DNA of 64,000 nt, from positions 1 through 64,000 of the forward strand of contig JADBYQ010000094.1 in NCBI GenBank assembly GCA_020402945.1, written 5' to 3'. The position numbers and the translations under genes are program-made. A model generated the notes under the pieces. The model worked only from the letters and a program-made list of their open reading frames with translations. It searched no databases and was not told where the DNA came from. This document shows positions 1 through 9,963 of this stretch, in pieces (the stretch's first letter is position 1; every line of letters starts with the position of its first letter). This DNA comes from Cytophagales bacterium (GTDB lineage: Bacteria > Bacteroidota > Bacteroidia > Cytophagales > Cyclobacteriaceae).

Positions 1-88
1 CAGCGCTCGCGATAATTCGGTGTGTGTGACCTTCCCAAACGAACTGATCTGGTAATCGGTCAGAATATCCAAGATGTGTTTGTCCATG
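1..88 (-). CDS. N-terminal fragment of a probable transposase, running off the window edge
   Basis: Reverse strand from ATG at 88 reads MDKHILDILTDYQISSFGKVTHTELSRAL; resembles the N-terminus of IS4/IS701-like DDE transposases (xxILTDYxISSFGxxTxTxLSxxL). Only 29 codons visible. Confidence 0.4.
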
Positions 89-247
89 GCTAAAGTTACT
101 ATTTTCAACAAACTCTCAGTAGCTTCGTGCGTAACATCAGTTGATAAATAGTAGTTGGAAAGATTTTACACCCAAAATATGAAAATGGCAATGGAATTTA
201 GTCTTTAACTTTTGGTAACTAACTTTTGATTAGTTCAAATTACGATT

Positions 248-1294
248 TCAGCCTTTGTTCGCCAACTGCCCACAGGCCGCATCAATGTCTTTTCCACGAC
301 TCTTGCGCACCCGGCAGGTTATTCCATTTCTTTCCAGCAAATCCATATACATCGTAAGTACTTGGTCTGAGGCTTGCTTAAATTCGCCATCGTCAATTGG
401 GTTGTACTCAATCAAGTTCACCTTTGAGGGCACCAGCTTACAGAATTTAAGCAAAGCATAAGCGTGTTCTTCAGTGTCGTTGATGCCTTTCCAAACTACA
501 TATTCATAAGTTACTTTGCTTTTTGTTTTTTGGTACCAGTATTTTAGGGATTCACCCAATTCGGTCAACGAATTGGAATCATTAATGGGCATAATCGAAG
601 AACGGGTTTTATCAATGGCAGCGTGCAACGATACGGCCAGGTTGAACTTTACTCCATCATCAGCCATTTTCATGATCATCTTTGCAATGCCCACAGTTGA
701 TACGGTTATTCTCTTAGTGGCCATGCCCAACCCTTTTTGGTTGGTGATTTTCGAAATAGCTTCTGTGACGTTCGCATAGTTGAGAAGAGGTTCACCCATT
801 CCCATAAAGACAATGTTAGTTAAGGGGCGCCCGTAAAATAGTTCTGCTTGCTCTTTGATTGCGGCTACCTGATCATAAATTTCATCAGCACTCAAGTTAC
901 GTTGCCTTTTTAAACGAGCCGTGGCGCAAAATTTACATGCGAGGCTACAACCAACTTGTGATGAGACACATGCTGTGATTCGCTTCTCAGTAGGGATTAG
1001 AACCGACTCTACGATAAGACCATCATGGAGAGTAACTGCATTCTTAATCGTACCATCTTCGCTGCGCTGCATTTTATCAACTTTAATGTGGTTGATGACA
1101 AAGTGTTTCGATAATAGTTCTCTGGTTTCTAAAGAGATATTCGTCATCTGGTCAAACGCCTTGGCTGATTTGATCCAAAGCCAGTCATAGACCTGTTGGG
1201 CGCGAAAAGCTTTGTCGCCTTGCGAGACAAAGAAGTCTTTCAGTTCTTCAATTTTAAGTTTGCGGATGTCGCGTGGAGTGACGGTGTCGGTCAT
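248..1294 (-). CDS. rlmN: 23S rRNA (adenine(2503)-C(2))-methyltransferase RlmN, radical SAM
   Basis: 348 aa with CSLACKFCATARL radical-SAM CxxxCxxC motif and GMGEPLLNY; RlmN family length. Confidence 0.95.
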   Translation of the reverse strand: MTDTVTPRDIRKLKIEELKDFFVSQGDKAFRAQQVYDWLWIKSAKAFDQMTNISLETRELLSKHFVINHIKVDKMQRSEDGTIKNAVTLHDGLIVESVLIPTEKRITACVSSQVGCSLACKFCATARLKRQRNLSADEIYDQVAAIKEQAELFYGRPLTNIVFMGMGEPLLNYANVTEAISKITNQKGLGMATKRITVSTVGIAKMIMKMADDGVKFNLAVSLHAAIDKTRSSIMPINDSNSLTELGESLKYWYQKTKSKVTYEYVVWKGINDTEEHAYALLKFCKLVPSKVNLIEYNPIDDGEFKQASDQVLTMYMDLLERNGITCRVRKSRGKDIDAACGQLANKG

Positions 1295-1299
1295 AAAAA

Positions 1300-1605
1300 T
1301 TAGCCTTTCATCTTATCGGGATCTTGACGTGTATCAAAAATATCAGTGATCAAGACATGGTCAGGTTTGATGGTATAAACAATCTTGTAATTGCTAAAGA
1401 TGATTCTGCGATGGGATAATTGAAGGTGTTCTAAAAACTCTTCCCTTTGAGGCGTGTAAGCATTGGAAATAATCGTATCTGCTTTATCTAAAATTTTATC
1501 CCGTATCTCTAAAGCTTTTTGAATGGGAATTTCTTGCTTGTAAACTAAAAACTCTAAAATTCTCTGAAGTTGCTCTAGTGCGTATTCAGAATAGACTAAT
1601 TTCAT
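1300..1605 (-). CDS. RelE/ParE-family toxin
   Basis: 101 aa, ParE-like (MKLVYSEYALEQLQRILEFL...RRIIFSNYKIVYTIKPDHVLITDIFDTRQDP); 4-bp overlap with the upstream small ORF. Confidence 0.75.
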   Translation of the reverse strand: MKLVYSEYALEQLQRILEFLVYKQEIPIQKALEIRDKILDKADTIISNAYTPQREEFLEHLQLSHRRIIFSNYKIVYTIKPDHVLITDIFDTRQDPDKMKG

Positions 1606-1835
1606 TTATTCATCCTGTTCGTTCTTTCTATAACCTGTTCACGAGTATAGATTCTGCCAGCTTTGAAGTCCTCTTCAGACCGAAGTGCTCCAAAAATCAT
1701 CTTCTGTTTTATCTTTAAATCCCTTTCGCTGTCAGACAATAAATTCTTAACGGCATCTAGAATTTCTGGATTATTTACGGATTCGATCATGCGAACCAGT
1801 TCTTGCTTTTGCTGTGCAATTGTTTCCATATCCAA
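1602..1835 (-). CDS. Putative antitoxin of the RelE/ParE module
   Basis: 77 aa ORF directly upstream of and overlapping the toxin; typical Bacteroidota ParE-partner style. Confidence 0.6.
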   Translation of the reverse strand: MDMETIAQQKQELVRMIESVNNPEILDAVKNLLSDSERDLKIKQKMIFGALRSEEDFKAGRIYTREQVIERTNRMNK

Positions 1836-1840
1836 ATATA

Positions 1841-2260
1841 CTATTTTACTCTCGAAAAAAATCTCACCTCACAGTCTTTCATGGCATTATGGATCTTTAA
1901 TGTAGATTCGGTCAATTCGTCAATGACAAACCGTTGGGTAATGATTCCCGATTTCTTATCCAGGAATCTCAATTCGTTTCCTTTGACGTTGTAGCGAAAG
2001 GAGTTCATGCCTGCGCCTTTCTTGTTGCCCTGCGAAAAGATACCCTCTTCCCCCGTCCCCTTTTTTTCGAAGCGGATTAACTTGGCGACCGCATTTTTTG
2101 AGCTGCCCATCGACTGTTCAAGTTCCTTTTCGGTCTCGCTTTTTTCAAACTGCACCTGAAGACAGGTTTGTTCCTCAACGAGTTGCCAAGTGCCGACAAC
2201 GCTTTGCGCCTGGAGTTGGATCGAAATGACTGGCATCAACACGAAAAGTAGCTTTTTCAT
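1841..2260 (-). CDS. Secreted lipocalin-like hypothetical protein
   Basis: Signal peptide MKKLLFVLMPVISIQLQAQ; VVGTWQLVEE opening typical of lipocalin-like domains. Confidence 0.5.
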   Translation of the reverse strand: MKKLLFVLMPVISIQLQAQSVVGTWQLVEEQTCLQVQFEKSETEKELEQSMGSSKNAVAKLIRFEKKGTGEEGIFSQGNKKGAGMNSFRYNVKGNELRFLDKKSGIITQRFVIDELTESTLKIHNAMKDCEVRFFSRVK

Positions 2261-2323
2261 ATAATGATTTTTAGAGTTGTAAAATTAACCTAATTTGACC
2301 CTTTCTATTTATATATTTTTTCA

Positions 2324-3571
2324 ATGAAGAAGTTGTTGTTTTTTCTTTCCATCGGTTTTCTGATAAGTTGCAATTCCCCTCTGATTGAAGATGAGTTGTT
2401 TCTTGAAAACCTGATGAAACGAAACTCAACTGAATTTGATTCTATATTGTCAAACGATAGCCTGGAGGTACAAATTATCTATACTCAGATCAACAGAGAC
2501 TCAATAAATAGGCCAAATTTTAAATCATTTTATTATCACGTAGACTCTACAAACTATTTTTACCCCGCGAGCACTGTTAAACTGCCTCAGGTTTTATTGG
2601 CGTTAGAAAAGATCAATGAACTTCGGTCAACTGGTTTTCGGCTGGATAAATACACCGCAATGTACCACGATAGCGTCTATCAGGGTCAGCAAACGGTAAA
2701 ATGGGACACCACTGCTGTTGATAGTATTCCATCCGTTGCCCACTATGCAAAGAAGATTATGGTGGTGAGTGATAATGATGCATTTAACCGGCTCTATGAA
2801 TTTCTGGGGCAAAAGGCTACGAACGAGGTATTGAAACGCAAAGGGTACAACGTTCGGTTTTTACATCGATTAGAAAGGCCACTTACTCCCGATCAAAACA
2901 GACATACCGAAGCAATTCGGTTTGTTCGCAATGATAGTGTTATCTATCGTCAGTCAATGGGGGTAAATGAAGATTCAATTCAGCCGATGAGGAAAGTCTA
3001 CAAAGGGGTGGGCTATCTTAAGAGAGATTCGTTGATCAGAAGGCCGTTTGATTTTACCTACAAGAATTTTTATCCGTTGCAAGAACAGCAGGAAATTCTA
3101 AAGGCAATTCTATTTCCAGAAGCCATCGACCCAAAAAGGAGATTCAATCTGACAGACGAGGATAGAAAGTTTGTGATGCAGTATATGTCTCAGTTGCCCG
3201 GTGAAACCAAGACACCACGCTACTATCGGGATACTGCCCTGTATGATGCCTATTGTAAATTTTTGATGTATGGGGAAGATTGGACACCAATTCCAAAAAA
3301 CGTTAGGATTTTTAATAAGGTGGGTGACGCCTACGGTTACCTGATTGACAATGCTTACATAGTTGATTTTGAAAACGGGGTAGAGTTTATGCTATCGGCT
3401 GTCATCAATACCAATACGGATAGGGTTTACAACGATGGTAAGTATGAATACAAAACTATTGGGTATCCATTTATGAAGAATCTGGGGAGAGCGGTTTATA
3501 CCTATGAATTGCAAAGAAAACGAAAATTCAAACCTGACCTTCAAGGCTTCAAAGTGCTTTATGATCGATAG
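2324..3571 (+). CDS. Serine hydrolase, class A beta-lactamase-like lipoprotein
   Basis: Lipobox-like LISCNS; STVK (SxxK) and VVSDNDAFN (SDN) motifs. Confidence 0.7.
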   Translation: MKKLLFFLSIGFLISCNSPLIEDELFLENLMKRNSTEFDSILSNDSLEVQIIYTQINRDSINRPNFKSFYYHVDSTNYFYPASTVKLPQVLLALEKINELRSTGFRLDKYTAMYHDSVYQGQQTVKWDTTAVDSIPSVAHYAKKIMVVSDNDAFNRLYEFLGQKATNEVLKRKGYNVRFLHRLERPLTPDQNRHTEAIRFVRNDSVIYRQSMGVNEDSIQPMRKVYKGVGYLKRDSLIRRPFDFTYKNFYPLQEQQEILKAILFPEAIDPKRRFNLTDEDRKFVMQYMSQLPGETKTPRYYRDTALYDAYCKFLMYGEDWTPIPKNVRIFNKVGDAYGYLIDNAYIVDFENGVEFMLSAVINTNTDRVYNDGKYEYKTIGYPFMKNLGRAVYTYELQRKRKFKPDLQGFKVLYDR

Positions 3572-3650
3572 CCTTTATTTTCCAGTTCAGGCCAAATAAT
3601 TTGGACAAAACGGGGCTTTCAACGAATTTTCCACTTCTTAATTTATCACT

Positions 3651-4727
3651 ATGCAAAAGTCAAATGCAATCATCATTACAGCCGGTCATTTAGATTCCTC
3701 TAACGGAAAAACGGCTCATGGTCTTATCCGAGGCACCGAGCGATTCAACATTGTTGGTGTAATTGACGATAAGCACCCAGGCAAAGATGCGGGAGAGGTG
3801 TTGGACGGAAAGAAACGGAACATTCCTATCTATTCCTCCATTGATGAGTTTGCAAAGAACAGTAAAGAAAAAGCAGTATACGGAATTGTGGGCGTGGCCA
3901 CCAAGGGTGGTATTATTCCCGATTCGTTGAGGATTATTTTAAAAGATGCCTTGGTGCATGGATATGGTTTGATTAACGGCTTGCACGAATACATTTCTGA
4001 TATCACCGAGCTAGCCGATTTTGCAAAGTCAAGGGGTTTGGAAATCATTGATGTACGAAAACCTAAAAGATTCAAAGACCTACACTTTTGGTCGGGTAAG
4101 ATAAAATCAGTGCATTGTCCGAAAATTGCTGTACTGGGTACCGATTGTGCGCTCGGGAAACGAACCACAGCGCGATTCCTGGTTGAAGCAATGCGCGTAG
4201 CCGGCTATCGTGCTGAAATGATTTATACCGGACAAACAGGTTGGATGCAGGGTGCGAAGTATGGATTCGTATTCGACAGCACATTAAACGACTTTATTTC
4301 CGGTGAGATGGAGCATGCGATAGTAAAATGTTGGGAAGAGGCCAAGCCGGACATCATGTTCATTGAAGGACAATCGTCATTGCGCAACCCCAGCGGCCCG
4401 GCAGGGGCAGAGTGGATTGTTTCCGCGGATGCCAACGCTGTCGTTTTGCAGCATAATCCAGCAAGGAAAAAGTATAAAGGCTTAGAGGATTATCCGGCCA
4501 ACATTGCTGATTTGCAAGACGAAATTGCGCTGATCAAAATCTACGGAGCTCCAACTGTGGCCATCACGATCAACACGCACAAAATGAGTGAAAGCGATGC
4601 ACGAATATTTGCCGCTGCGAAAGAAAAGGAATTAGGTATTCCGGTTATTCTTCCCTTGGAAGATGGTGTGCGGCAATTGGTGGCTATTTTTAAGGATATG
4701 ATTGAAAAGTCGATAGCACAGGTGTAA
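3651..4727 (+). CDS. DUF1611 family protein (DgcN-like, D-glutamate N-acetyltransferase candidate)
   Basis: 358 aa, P-loop GTDCALGKRTT, IEGQSSLRNPSGPAG; DUF1611 architecture, near a dipeptide epimerase. Confidence 0.75.
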   Translation: MQKSNAIIITAGHLDSSNGKTAHGLIRGTERFNIVGVIDDKHPGKDAGEVLDGKKRNIPIYSSIDEFAKNSKEKAVYGIVGVATKGGIIPDSLRIILKDALVHGYGLINGLHEYISDITELADFAKSRGLEIIDVRKPKRFKDLHFWSGKIKSVHCPKIAVLGTDCALGKRTTARFLVEAMRVAGYRAEMIYTGQTGWMQGAKYGFVFDSTLNDFISGEMEHAIVKCWEEAKPDIMFIEGQSSLRNPSGPAGAEWIVSADANAVVLQHNPARKKYKGLEDYPANIADLQDEIALIKIYGAPTVAITINTHKMSESDARIFAAAKEKELGIPVILPLEDGVRQLVAIFKDMIEKSIAQV

Positions 4728-4746
4728 GGAAACTCTTTGTAACTTT

Positions 4747-4965
4747 GTGATTATGGTGAAAGTACAAGAAATATTGCAGCTTAGTACGGAAGAGCGAATT
4801 TCAATTATAGAAATGATTTGGGATAGCTTAGATTCAGAAAAAGGAGCGGAACTATTGACGCTTGAGCAACAAGAAGAAATCAATCGGAGAATAGAGCGGC
4901 ACGAAAAAGGTGAAGGAAAAACCTTGACGTGGGGTGAAATTGAATCTCGTTTAAAATTTAGATGA
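4747..4965 (+). CDS. Addiction module component (antitoxin)
   Basis: 72 aa, LSTEERISIIEMIWDSLDSE...EEINRRIERHEKGEGKTLTWGEIESRL; addiction-module component family signature. Confidence 0.8.
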   Translation: MIMVKVQEILQLSTEERISIIEMIWDSLDSEKGAELLTLEQQEEINRRIERHEKGEGKTLTWGEIESRLKFR

Positions 4966-5261
4966 AGTATACGGTTGAGTATGATGATGAAGTTCAAAAC
5001 GATCTGCAAGAAACAATTGATTGGTATGCCGATCAGAAAGAGGGGCTTGACAGGGAGTTTATCGAGAATGTAAAATCAGCTATCGCTCAGATTACCGAAA
5101 ATCCGTTTGTTTACCGGCCTCGCTTTAATAAGATCAGATTCAAACATTTAGACAGATTTCCATACATCGTTGTTTTCAAAATCATAAAAGATACCTTGCT
5201 GGTTTTTGCTATAATTCATGACAAGAGAAACCCTAAACTCATTAGAAAGAGATTAAAATGA
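4962..5261 (+). CDS. RelE/ParE-family toxin
   Basis: 99 aa ParE-like (YTVEYDDEVQNDLQETIDWYADQKEGL...RFPYIVVFKIIKDTLLVFAIIHDKRNP); overlaps antitoxin by 4 bp. Confidence 0.85.
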   Translation: MKYTVEYDDEVQNDLQETIDWYADQKEGLDREFIENVKSAIAQITENPFVYRPRFNKIRFKHLDRFPYIVVFKIIKDTLLVFAIIHDKRNPKLIRKRLK

Positions 5262-6325
5262 AAATAAAATCTATCAAATCATGGTCTGCCGACCTCGGTA
5301 ACACAAAGCCATATACGATCGCCTTCAAAACCATAGACGAAGTACTCAATGCATTTGTAGAAATAGAGCTTGAAAATGGTACAACAGGAATTGGCGCAGC
5401 CAATCCGAGCGAATATGTTACGGGAGAAAGCTTCGAGCAGTGCGAATCAGCCTTGCAGGAAAAAAATATTCAGTTTTTGGTGGGCCGCGATATTAGAGAG
5501 TTGAATCAACTTACTTTTGAGGTCTGGCAAAAATTCCCAGCTAACCCTGCTGCGCGAGCGGCTCTCGACATCGCATTGTATGATGCGTTCACCAAATTCT
5601 TGGGTGTTCCACTAGTGAAGTACCTGGGTCAGAAGATACACTCGTTGCCCACTTCCAATACAATAGGGATAAAAAATGTGGAAGACACGCTAAAAGAGGC
5701 ACAAGAGTATTACGAACGCGGATTTAAAATTTTAAAAGTTAAACTTGGTAAAGATCTAAGTGAAGACATTGAGCGAATTGTAAAACTGCGCGAAAAATTC
5801 GGAAAGAAGTTCGTCATCCGTATCGATGCAAACCAGGGTTACGATCAGGCTAAAACAATTGAGTTCTACAACAAGACAAAACATCTTGATGTGGAGTTGA
5901 TTGAGCAACCTCTTCCCGCGAAAGCGGTTGACGAAATGCGCAAATTGCCGGACGAAATCAGGAAGGTAATTGCTGCAGATGAATCTTTGCTAACGCCTGC
6001 AAGTGCAATGGGACTAGTGAAACCGCCAAGCGCTGCTGGTATCTTTAATATTAAGTTGATGAAGTGTGGAGGCATTAGTCAAGGATTGAAAATTGCCGAT
6101 ATCGGACTCCATGAAAACATAGATCTTTTCTGGGGCTGTAATGATGAAAGTATAGTGAGTATCACAGCTGCTTTACACTTGGCATTTGCTTGTTCTAATA
6201 CAAAATACATTGATCTTGATGGAAGTCTTGATCTCGCTCGTGATGTGGTAAAAGGCGGGTTTATTTTGAAAGATGGAATCATGACCTGCTCGGACAAGCC
6301 AGGTCTAGGTGTGGAGAGAGTTTAA
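5258..6325 (+). CDS. Dipeptide epimerase (enolase superfamily, L-Ala-D/L-Glu epimerase-like / DgcA-like)
   Basis: 355 aa; KVKLG, RIDANQGY, E(LI)EQPL, AADESL motifs of the muconate-lactonizing/dipeptide epimerase subgroup. Confidence 0.85.
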   Translation: MKIKSIKSWSADLGNTKPYTIAFKTIDEVLNAFVEIELENGTTGIGAANPSEYVTGESFEQCESALQEKNIQFLVGRDIRELNQLTFEVWQKFPANPAARAALDIALYDAFTKFLGVPLVKYLGQKIHSLPTSNTIGIKNVEDTLKEAQEYYERGFKILKVKLGKDLSEDIERIVKLREKFGKKFVIRIDANQGYDQAKTIEFYNKTKHLDVELIEQPLPAKAVDEMRKLPDEIRKVIAADESLLTPASAMGLVKPPSAAGIFNIKLMKCGGISQGLKIADIGLHENIDLFWGCNDESIVSITAALHLAFACSNTKYIDLDGSLDLARDVVKGGFILKDGIMTCSDKPGLGVERV

Positions 6326-6339
6326 AATTTCTCTTACGG

Positions 6340-8010
6340 ATGAAAAACGCAACCTCGATTGTTTTAGCTCTGCTTACTTTTTTATTGGTGCATTGCGCCA
6401 GCCCCACAAAAATTAACAGAGGCGATGTACAATCAGCCGAGAAATTACTGGGAATAGAGTTTTCCAACCGAGAGATTGATACCATGCTAACCTATCTATC
6501 GGGTAACCGAAAGGGATATGACAGCATGCGGATGGTTAAATTAAAGTTCACTACCGCACCAGCACTTTATTTTGATCCAAGACCCGATCGTTTTGTTCCA
6601 AAGGCCCGTGCTGGCCAATCCGATTGGAAGTTAGTCAAAGAGGTTTCGCTGCCAGAGACAGATACTCAAATAGCTTTCCTATCAGTAACAGAACTTAGTG
6701 TGTTGATCAAGTCGGGGAAAATCACTTCAACTCGGCTCACACAAATCTATTTAGATCGGCTGAAAAAATATAAAGACACTCTTTTGGCGGTCGTGACTAT
6801 CACAGAAGAATTGGCGTTGAAGCAGGCGGCAAAAGCAGATTTGGAAATCAAGCAGGGCATTGATCGTGGTGTGTTGCATGGGATTCCTTACGGGATTAAG
6901 GATTTGTTTTCTATTCCTGGCTACAAAACGACTTGGGGTGCTGAGCCTTATCAAAATCAAGTAATTGATGAGACAGCTTCTGTAGTTAAAAGACTAGACG
7001 ATGCAGGAGCTATACTCGTGGCCAAACTTGCTTCGGGGGCACTCGCAAGAGGCGATGTTTGGTTTGGTGGCAAAACAAAAAATCCGTGGGATCTGAAGCA
7101 AGGTGCAAGTGGTTCATCTGCCGGATCAGCTTCTGCGACTTCAGCAGGGTTGGTTGCTTTCGCCATTGGCACCGAAACGTTAGGGTCTATCATTGCTCCT
7201 TCCGCTCGTTGTGGAGTAACCGGTTTGAGACCAACCTTCGGGGCGGTGAGCCGTGCTGGATGCATGACGCTTTCTTGGTCAATGGACAAGGCTGGACCAA
7301 TCTCCCGATCCGCACAGGATTGTGCGATCATATTCAACATTATCAAAGGAAAAAATACTAATGAGCAGGATCGTTCTGTATTGGACTACCCATTTTCGTT
7401 CAATCCGCCATCAAACCTAAAGGGATACAAGATTGGATATTTTAAAAAGCTTTTCAGTAAAAAAGACACCACTAAAGTCAAGGAGAATGATTCCATCAGT
7501 TTAGCAAAGTTCAGAGAGCTAGGTGCTGTTTTAGAAGAAGTGAAGATGCCAGATTCCATTCCTTTTGACGCGTTTGATATTATTCTGCGTGCGGAAGCGG
7601 GTGCTTCGTTTGAGGAACTGGTGCGTGAGCATAGAGATCGCATGTTATCGGAACAAACCAAGGAATCCAGAGCGAACTCTTTGCGACAGTCACGGTTTAT
7701 TTCTGCCGTTGAATATCTGCAAGCCAATCGACATCGAACAGTTCTTATCGAGAAATTTAATGCGATGATCAAAGGGTTCGATTTCATCCTTTCACCTACA
7801 AATGGCAAAGATGTTTCATTGGCCACTAACCTCACGGGTCATCCCGCCATTACTATTCCTAACGGATTTGATAAAAAGGGGCGGCCCACCTCCATAACCT
7901 TGATAGGTAATTTATATGATGAAGGGCCACTACTTGAAGCGGCTTATCTTTTTCAGCAAGCCACTGATTTTGAAGAGAAACACCCCGCCCGTTTTACAAA
8001 GTCAAAATGA
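6340..8010 (+). CDS. Amidase-signature family lipoprotein
   Basis: 556 aa; GIPYGIKDLF and GASGSSAGSASATSAGLVAFAIGTETLGSI amidase signature; lipobox LLVHCAS. Confidence 0.85.
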   Translation: MKNATSIVLALLTFLLVHCASPTKINRGDVQSAEKLLGIEFSNREIDTMLTYLSGNRKGYDSMRMVKLKFTTAPALYFDPRPDRFVPKARAGQSDWKLVKEVSLPETDTQIAFLSVTELSVLIKSGKITSTRLTQIYLDRLKKYKDTLLAVVTITEELALKQAAKADLEIKQGIDRGVLHGIPYGIKDLFSIPGYKTTWGAEPYQNQVIDETASVVKRLDDAGAILVAKLASGALARGDVWFGGKTKNPWDLKQGASGSSAGSASATSAGLVAFAIGTETLGSIIAPSARCGVTGLRPTFGAVSRAGCMTLSWSMDKAGPISRSAQDCAIIFNIIKGKNTNEQDRSVLDYPFSFNPPSNLKGYKIGYFKKLFSKKDTTKVKENDSISLAKFRELGAVLEEVKMPDSIPFDAFDIILRAEAGASFEELVREHRDRMLSEQTKESRANSLRQSRFISAVEYLQANRHRTVLIEKFNAMIKGFDFILSPTNGKDVSLATNLTGHPAITIPNGFDKKGRPTSITLIGNLYDEGPLLEAAYLFQQATDFEEKHPARFTKSK

Positions 8011-8014
8011 AATC

Positions 8015-8947
8015 TCATTGGCGAGATAATGCGGCTAGTAAAGTGGCGAGGCTTTCAAACTGCGATTCATTCACCTTCCATACTATTTTGCTTCCTCCAA
8101 AGACTTTGATTTGAATTTCTGCTTCTTCCACAACATCGTAACCAGATCGTTCCAATGCGTTTTTTGTCCAAAGAAAAGAGTAGTTTGTACCCAATAGCTG
8201 TACTTCTTTTTTACGATGGGCTTCGTGGTCAACTTTCCCGGTTTTAAGGTCAAATCCTTTGAACTGAAAAACCTCATCGAAAGCCCCTTCAAGCACCAAG
8301 TCTTCAGGAATCCCAGTTTTTATTTTTTTGTCGCCCGTTGCCAACCAGATAAGGTCAGCTGTTTGAAGTGCCAGGTCTAGTTCATGTGTGGCCACCAATA
8401 TAGATTTACCCATCTTTCTGGAAAGCGACCGGAGCAGGTTCATTACTTCAACGCGATTATTTAGATCGAGGTGAGCGGTTGGCTCGTCCAATAATATTAC
8501 GGGGGTTTGCTGTGCAAGCGCTTTGGCGATCATAACTAGCTGCAACTGGCCATCACTCAATTCACTTAGTTTTCGGTTTCGCAAAGACTCTAAATGAACT
8601 TGACGTAGGGCATCTTCTATGACTTCTATGTTAGAAGGCGACAGAGAAATTCTCCAGTCTAGGTAAGGATATTGTCCAAAGGAAACAAGGTCATAAACCG
8701 TCATGTTGGTGGCCGTGATCTTGTCAGTCAACACCAATGCAACATCTTTATTATGTGCGTTTACCTTGCCAGCAAGTGGAGGCAAAAGTCCAGCAAGTGT
8801 TTTTAGCAAAGTGGACTTACCAACTCCATTTGAACCCATGAAACAAACCAACTCACCGGGAGTTAAATGCAGATCAAGGTTGTCAAACAGTAGGTGTTCT
8901 TTTCTTCGGGCGCGGAAACCGACCGAGAGTTGCTGTGCAGAAATCAT
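8015..8947 (-). CDS. ABC transporter ATP-binding protein (FecE/BtuD-like)
   Basis: Walker A GSNGVGKST, signature LSDGQLQ, Walker B VILLDEPT. Confidence 0.9.
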   Translation of the reverse strand: MISAQQLSVGFRARRKEHLLFDNLDLHLTPGELVCFMGSNGVGKSTLLKTLAGLLPPLAGKVNAHNKDVALVLTDKITATNMTVYDLVSFGQYPYLDWRISLSPSNIEVIEDALRQVHLESLRNRKLSELSDGQLQLVMIAKALAQQTPVILLDEPTAHLDLNNRVEVMNLLRSLSRKMGKSILVATHELDLALQTADLIWLATGDKKIKTGIPEDLVLEGAFDEVFQFKGFDLKTGKVDHEAHRKKEVQLLGTNYSFLWTKNALERSGYDVVEEAEIQIKVFGGSKIVWKVNESQFESLATLLAALSRQ

Positions 8948-9963
8948 ACACTCACTTTTTTGTTGCGAATAATCATCCAGATGACAAGGGGTGCACCAAT
9001 CAGTGAGGTGATCACATTGATTGGAAGCACTTGAGTTCGATTGGGGAGGTGCGCTAACAGATCACACAGTAACAACATGCTGCTCCCGCCCATTGCTGCC
9101 AAGGGTAATAGTATTTTGTGATTGGCCGTTGGGAAGGCCAAGCGAACTAAATGAGGCACAGCAAGACCAACGAATGCAATAGGCCCGCAAAAAGCTGTAA
9201 CACTCCCCGCCAGCAAGCTTGTTGAGACAACAATCCACAGTCGGGAGGATGAAAGGTTTATTCCGAGGCTTCTGGCATAACTTTCTCCGAGTAAAAGCGC
9301 GTTAAGCGACTTTACTTGAGATACGGCAATGCCAATACCTATCAGTACCACGAGCGCGAGTATTTTTACTTCTTGCCAATTGGTGCTGCCTACGGAACCC
9401 ATCGACCAAATAATGAAGGATTGAAGGTCTTCAGCTCTGCTCACAAACTGAAGCATGGCCACCAAAGAAGATGTTCCTGCACTGATCATCAGACCAATAA
9501 TTAGCAAAGACGTATTGTCCCGTACAAAACGGGCAATCGCAATTATTAATACGAATACGAGCACTCCTCCCAAACTAGCTGCAATAACCTGACTCCAAGG
9601 GTTACTAGAAACTGCTGCTAGAAAACCTACAGAAGTTTGGCCGAGCATTAGCACAAAAGCAACCATCAAACTGGCACCGGAACTAAGACCCAGCACATCC
9701 GGCCCCGCCAGTGCATTTCTGAAAAGGGTTTGCATTAACAATCCTCCGGCCGCCAGCGCAGCGCCAGCAAGTAGGCACGTGGCTGCTTTGGGTAAACGGA
9801 AATTCCAAATTATTTCTCCTGCCGTGGAGTTTTTGTTTACCAGCTCCGCCAAGATCTCTCTAAGCGCAATATTTGTGCTGCCTAAACCAACATCTGCCCA
9901 AAAAAGTAAAATCATTAAGAGAAATAAACATACAAACTTTAATGCTATTGAAGAGTTGCCCAT
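8944..9963 (-). CDS. FecCD-family ABC transporter permease (iron/siderophore/cobalamin type)
   Basis: 339 aa, many TM segments; GPIAFVGLAVPHLVRL and LRLP-type FRLPKAATCLLAGAALAAGGLLMQ motifs. Confidence 0.9.
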   Translation of the reverse strand: MGNSSIALKFVCLFLLMILLFWADVGLGSTNIALREILAELVNKNSTAGEIIWNFRLPKAATCLLAGAALAAGGLLMQTLFRNALAGPDVLGLSSGASLMVAFVLMLGQTSVGFLAAVSSNPWSQVIAASLGGVLVFVLIIAIARFVRDNTSLLIIGLMISAGTSSLVAMLQFVSRAEDLQSFIIWSMGSVGSTNWQEVKILALVVLIGIGIAVSQVKSLNALLLGESYARSLGINLSSSRLWIVVSTSLLAGSVTAFCGPIAFVGLAVPHLVRLAFPTANHKILLPLAAMGGSSMLLLCDLLAHLPNRTQVLPINVITSLIGAPLVIWMIIRNKKVSV

